Shown: piece by piece, positions 5,934 through 8,534 of the stretch
Numbering within the stretch: the first letter of the stretch is position 1
Layout: each line of letters starts with the position of its first letter
Assembly: GCA_905233795.1 (NCBI GenBank)
Contig: CAJOFP010000061.1
Location: forward strand, 1-8,534
Origin: an uncultured Oscillibacter sp.
GTDB lineage: Bacteria; Bacillota; Clostridia; Oscillospirales; Oscillospiraceae
Direction: 5' to 3'
DNA length: 8,534 nt
Position numbers and translations under genes: made by a program
Notes under the pieces: generated by a model
The model's input: only the letters and a program-made list of their open reading frames with translations
What the model was told of the DNA's origin: nothing
Databases searched by the model: none

Positions 5934-6196
5934 GGCTCTACCTTCTTACTATGCCTCGGATTAGTCTGTATTAAATTCCCCGTATCTGGATTAACGCTGA
6001 CATCGCAGGTGTATTCAAGAATATATTGATGACTTCCATTAGGACGCTTTTTAATTTCTGTTGGTGAAAGTATCGCTTTTTTCGCGTTCTCAATAGATAC
6101 GCCGCTACGCCGTTGTTCGACTGAACCGATTATCCGAGAAATAAAATGCTTGGATTTCCCTGTGATTTGAATCCCGTCCGCTGTTATCAACCCTAC
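5933..6196 (-). other. C-terminal toxin-like (BECR-type) domain of the MuF protein
   Basis: Residues about 310-397 of the MuF protein. Candidate active-site positions are H326 and R330 in KSKHFISR and the polar residues of NPDTGNLIQT (N378, T381, T387). Spacing and ending resemble Barnase-EndoU-ColicinE5/D-RelE-like nucleases found at the C-terminus of polymorphic toxins. The match is from pattern memory, not a profile search. Confidence 0.45.
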
Positions 6197-7098
6197 TAAT
6201 TTTTCATCAATTTCCCGGCTTGTATCCTGATAAAGGCTGAAATCCGCAAGTGCAGAAAGTTCACCGCTTTTGAGCGCTTTTATATAATCTTGATATTCAT
6301 CCCAATTACCACTGTTATATTTCAAACTTTGGAATTTTGAGAATGTCTCAGGCACATTATCTCCAAATTCAGATTTATATTTTTCCCATAATTTTCTATC
6401 GGCGCTTTCGTTATTTTTCTTGACAATCTCTTTCGATGTTGTATCCCGACTGTTATTTCTGTACGATTTTTTAATCAGTTCCCATTCGTCGGGATTGTCG
6501 TATTTTAAATTCTGAAAATCCTTAAAATTTTTCGGAACGATTTTTCCCAGACGTTTTCTGTATTTTTCATGCTGTTCCCGATCCGCGCTCTCATTATGAA
6601 CCTTTTTCAGCGCGTTGTCAACTGTTTTTTCACCGTGTTGGGCTTTCAGCGATTCCATCCAATCTTCGTATGTCGTGTAATCAATCACGACGGATTCCCC
6701 AGTTACGGGGTCGCGGGCGCGGCGTTGTCCGAGACTTAAATTCTGCGGCAAATCCGTAACCAGCGTACAGCGGCAGTTATACACCAGACGCGGCGCGGCT
6801 TCCGGGTCTCCCGGATAGCGTATTTTTAAACCGCTGACCTCAAACGGCGCGTCAATCTCCTGAACCTGTCCGTCCAAAATCTGATGTTCATGCCGCGTCC
6901 GACCGTCCAGCGTGGAAAGCCATTGTTTTTTATTTTGGATTCCCATTTCTTGCGCCGCGTGAAAAGCGTCCATGCGTCCGGCGTTCTGCGCCGCCGTGAC
7001 GCCGGTCCGCGCCGCCCGTAACGCGCTGGTCCGGCTCATCGTCTCCATACGCTCTTGAAGCGCGTCCGCGATTTTACCGACGCCAAGCCCCTGTAAGG

Positions 7099-7116
7099 CC
7101 AGAGAAAAAGCATTTG
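7099..7116 (+). repeat. Left terminal inverted repeat of the ISAs1 element
   Basis: 18-bp end, reverse complement of 8384-8401 with one mismatch. Read on the minus strand it encodes residues 3-9 of the truncated MuF frame. Confidence 0.7.
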
Positions 7117-8400
7117 GAATCATGAAAAAGGGTGGAAATATTCTGAAAAATATGATAAAATAAGGGCATGAAAGTTGAAGAATTGAAAAAGGCCCTGAGA
7201 AGGGTCAAAGACCCGCGGCGGACGGAATGCGGAAATATCCGCCATAAGCTGGAAGATATTCTGATTATCGGACTGTGTACGATTGTGTGCAACGGAGAAG
7301 ATTTCGAGGACATGGAGGAGTTCGGGAAGGAACGGGAGGAATATCTGAGGAAATTCCTTGAGTTGCCGCATGGGATACCGGACAGCGATACGTTCCGGCG
7401 CGTGTTTGAGCGGGTGAATCCGCAAGCTCTGGCGGAAGCGTTATACAGCTGGCTGAGTACGGTGAGACCGGAAAGGTTCGTGATTGCGGTTGACGGAAAG
7501 ACGCAACGCGGAAGCGCGGATAAATGGCATAAAGCTTACCATGTGGTAAGCGCGTTCGTGGCGGAAAATCAGATGACGCTGGGCGAACTGGTCACGGATG
7601 AAAAATCAAACGAAATTACAGCTGTTCCGGAGCTGTTAAAGTTTCTGGACATAGAAAAGAGCGTGGTGACGGCGGACGCGATGAGCTGTCAGAGTGACAT
7701 TGTAAAGACGATTGTGAAAGGGAAAGCGGATTATGTGATCGCGGCGAAAAGGAATCAGCCCGGATTGTATAAATTTATCAAGGAGAAATTTCATGAATTA
7801 TCCGGGAAAACGGGGGAATTCATCACTTCCGAGCGGCGTCGGAGTCAGGACGAGAAACGGGCGTATTCTCTTATAACGGATTTGTCCGCCCTTCCCAAAC
7901 CGGAGAGATGGTCCGGCTTAAAAGCGGTCGGACGGGTTGTGACAACGATTCAAAAAGGAGCGACCGTCCGTATTCAAACGCGTTATTATATCTCTTCCCT
8001 CACGGATACGAAACGCTTCGCCGAAGCTGTACGCAAACACTGGTCGATTGAGAATCAGCTTCACTGGTATCTCGACGTGATTTTTCATGAGGATGATTCC
8101 CGCGCCAAAAAGAACAACTCCCCGTTAAATCTCAACGTCCTGAGAAAGACGGCTCTGTCTCTTTGTCGAAATTGCAAAGACGAAAAGCTCCGCAAATCCA
8201 GTATACAAAAAAGACGTTATCGCGCTTCTATGAATCCCGCGCTTCTTTCACTCATTCTGTTTGGCGAAGTATGATTCTTCCTTTTACACGATTTCATCAT
8301 GTCATAACGCCGCAACAATAACCTCATGGATACCTGAATCAAAACGCCTCTTTTTCATGGGGGTTTATTCTTGCGCTTTTTTTCAAATGCTCTTTCTCTG
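7100..8400 (+). mobile_element. ISAs1-family insertion sequence
   Basis: About 1.3 kb, with ends 7099-7116 and 8384-8401 forming an inverted repeat matching at 17 of 18 positions, starting CAGAGAAA at the element's edge. A second, internal inverted repeat, CATGAAAAAG, lies at 7121-7130 and 8350-8359. It holds one intact transposase gene. Flanks 7090-7099 and 8401-8410 show no target duplication, and the gene cut on the left does not continue on the right, so the element marks a deletion or rearrangement junction. Confidence 0.75.
7168..8274 (+). CDS. ISAs1-family transposase
   Basis: A 368-aa DDE transposase of the ISAs1 (H-repeat-associated) family, full length. The N-terminal domain (about 5-95) has IRHKLEDILIIGLCTIVCNG and the GIPDSDTFRRVF motif. 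The catalytic residues are D109 in IAVDGKTQRGS, D170 in VVTADAMSCQ and E295 in HWSIENQLHWYLDVIFHEDD. The C-terminus holds KKNNSPLNLNVLRKTAL. The start at 7168 has only AAGG 2 nt upstream, so initiation may be weak or on a very short leader. A possible promoter is TGGAAA (7133-7138), 17 nt, TAAAAT (7156-7161). It runs opposite to the phage operon. Frame and catalytic residues are intact, so it may be active. Confidence 0.9.
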   Translation: MKVEELKKALRRVKDPRRTECGNIRHKLEDILIIGLCTIVCNGEDFEDMEEFGKEREEYLRKFLELPHGIPDSDTFRRVFERVNPQALAEALYSWLSTVRPERFVIAVDGKTQRGSADKWHKAYHVVSAFVAENQMTLGELVTDEKSNEITAVPELLKFLDIEKSVVTADAMSCQSDIVKTIVKGKADYVIAAKRNQPGLYKFIKEKFHELSGKTGEFITSERRRSQDEKRAYSLITDLSALPKPERWSGLKAVGRVVTTIQKGATVRIQTRYYISSLTDTKRFAEAVRKHWSIENQLHWYLDVIFHEDDSRAKKNNSPLNLNVLRKTALSLCRNCKDEKLRKSSIQKRRYRASMNPALLSLILFGEV

Positions 8401-8401
8401 G
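8384..8401 (-). repeat. Right terminal inverted repeat of the ISAs1 element
   Basis: Mate of 7099-7116, with one mismatch. It ends 3 nt before the ribosome binding site of the following plus-strand gene, so the element lies right at that gene's 5' edge. Confidence 0.7.
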
Positions 8402-8417
8402 ACTGGAGAGCGTGGCG

Positions 8418-8534
8418 ATGGCGAAAAAAACATCCAAAGTATTCTATCAGTATCACATATGCGTTAAGTTAAGAAAGAGAGAAGAGGCGGAGGGTGCGTT
8501 TACGTTTGGAATCGGCGCAGGCTTGACAAAGGCG
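8418..8534 (+). CDS. Hypothetical protein, 5' part only
   Basis: An open frame of 39 codons continuing past the window end. It starts MAKKTSKVFYQYHICVKLRK and is preceded by GGAGAG 7 nt upstream (8405-8410). The N-terminus is basic and has no signal peptide or membrane segment. I do not recognise it. It runs divergently from the phage operon and just outside the ISAs1 end, so it belongs to the host or to another part of the element rather than to the MuF gene. Its own promoter, if any, would have to lie in the IS end. Confidence 0.55.
   Translation, partial: MAKKTSKVFYQYHICVKLRKREEAEGAFTFGIGAGLTKA

Larger units (their letters stand above)
5930..7123 (-). pseudogene. MuF minor head protein with C-terminal toxin-like domain, 5'-truncated by an IS
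   Basis: The 397-codon open frame covers the Mu F / SPP1 gp7 core (about 33-124) with LDGRTRHEHQILDGQ and the hallmark YNCRCTLV (115-122). Two 61-residue repeats follow (about 174-234 and 235-295), each with NESADR, VPxxF and FQxLKY. A C-terminal domain (about 310-397) has GKSKHFISR, RRSGVSIENAKKAILSP and VSVNPDTGNLIQTNP, a pattern seen in BECR-type RNase toxins. MuF proteins assist head assembly and may be packaged with DNA. The usual N-terminal helical part (about 100 or more residues) is missing: the first 8 codons and the ATG at 7123 lie within the end of the ISAs1 element and have no ribosome binding site. The core, repeats and toxin-like domain are otherwise open and intact. Confidence 0.75.

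Noticed and set aside
7121..8359. ISAs1 ends at the CATGAAAAAG repeat
   Set aside because: A longer, better inverted repeat (17 of 18) lies just outside at 7099-7116 and 8384-8401, so the inner repeat is subterminal.
7090..8410. Target duplication flanking the ISAs1 element
   Set aside because: The 8-10 bases on the two sides do not match in any reasonable register.
8261..8467. Plus-strand 68-codon frame after the ISAs1 transposase
   Set aside because: It crosses the IS end and overlaps the better-supported start at 8418; no ribosome binding site or recognisable content.

Overview
The window is a fragment of a tailed-phage (siphovirus-like) head-assembly operon. It lies on the minus strand between about 7098 and 1375, and two insertion sequences interrupt it. 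The phage genes resemble those of prophages from anaerobic Bacillota (Clostridia). They are tightly packed with AAAGGA- or AGGAG-type ribosome binding sites, and they include a GP20-like scaffold, an HK97 gp10-like protein and small accessory genes between MuF and the scaffold. The host assignment is an inference from gene style only.

In transcription order (right to left) the operon reads: a 5'-truncated MuF minor head protein with a C-terminal toxin-like domain (7123-5930); its probable immunity partner (5933-5721); three small unknown genes (5717-5475, 5478-5191, 5175-4837); an HK97 gp10-like protein (4770-4213); a structured non-coding leader (about 4182-4029); the scaffold (4007-3360); the major capsid protein (3340-2276); a head-tail connector (2248-1763); a head-closure protein (1737-1375); and the ribosome binding site and start codon of one further gene (16-1). 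The structural genes build the procapsid and the neck. The MuF-toxin/immunity pair and the small genes look like accessory cargo of the head operon.

An IS4-superfamily element (38-1366) sits exactly between the head-closure stop codon and the next gene. It has 35-bp inverted ends, an AT-rich target duplication and its own promoter. An inverted repeat around that promoter could hide the transposase start in read-through transcripts. On the right, an ISAs1-family element (about 7100-8400) cuts off the MuF N-terminus. Beyond it lies an unrelated plus-strand gene instead of the missing MuF 5' part, portal and terminase. There is no target duplication there, so the junction looks like a deletion or rearrangement and the prophage is probably defective at least at this edge.

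The three most interesting points are the MuF-fused BECR-like toxin with an ATGA-overlapping immunity gene, the structured leader before the scaffold that contains a tRNA acceptor/T-arm-like fold, and the fold-back repeat of the left IS.
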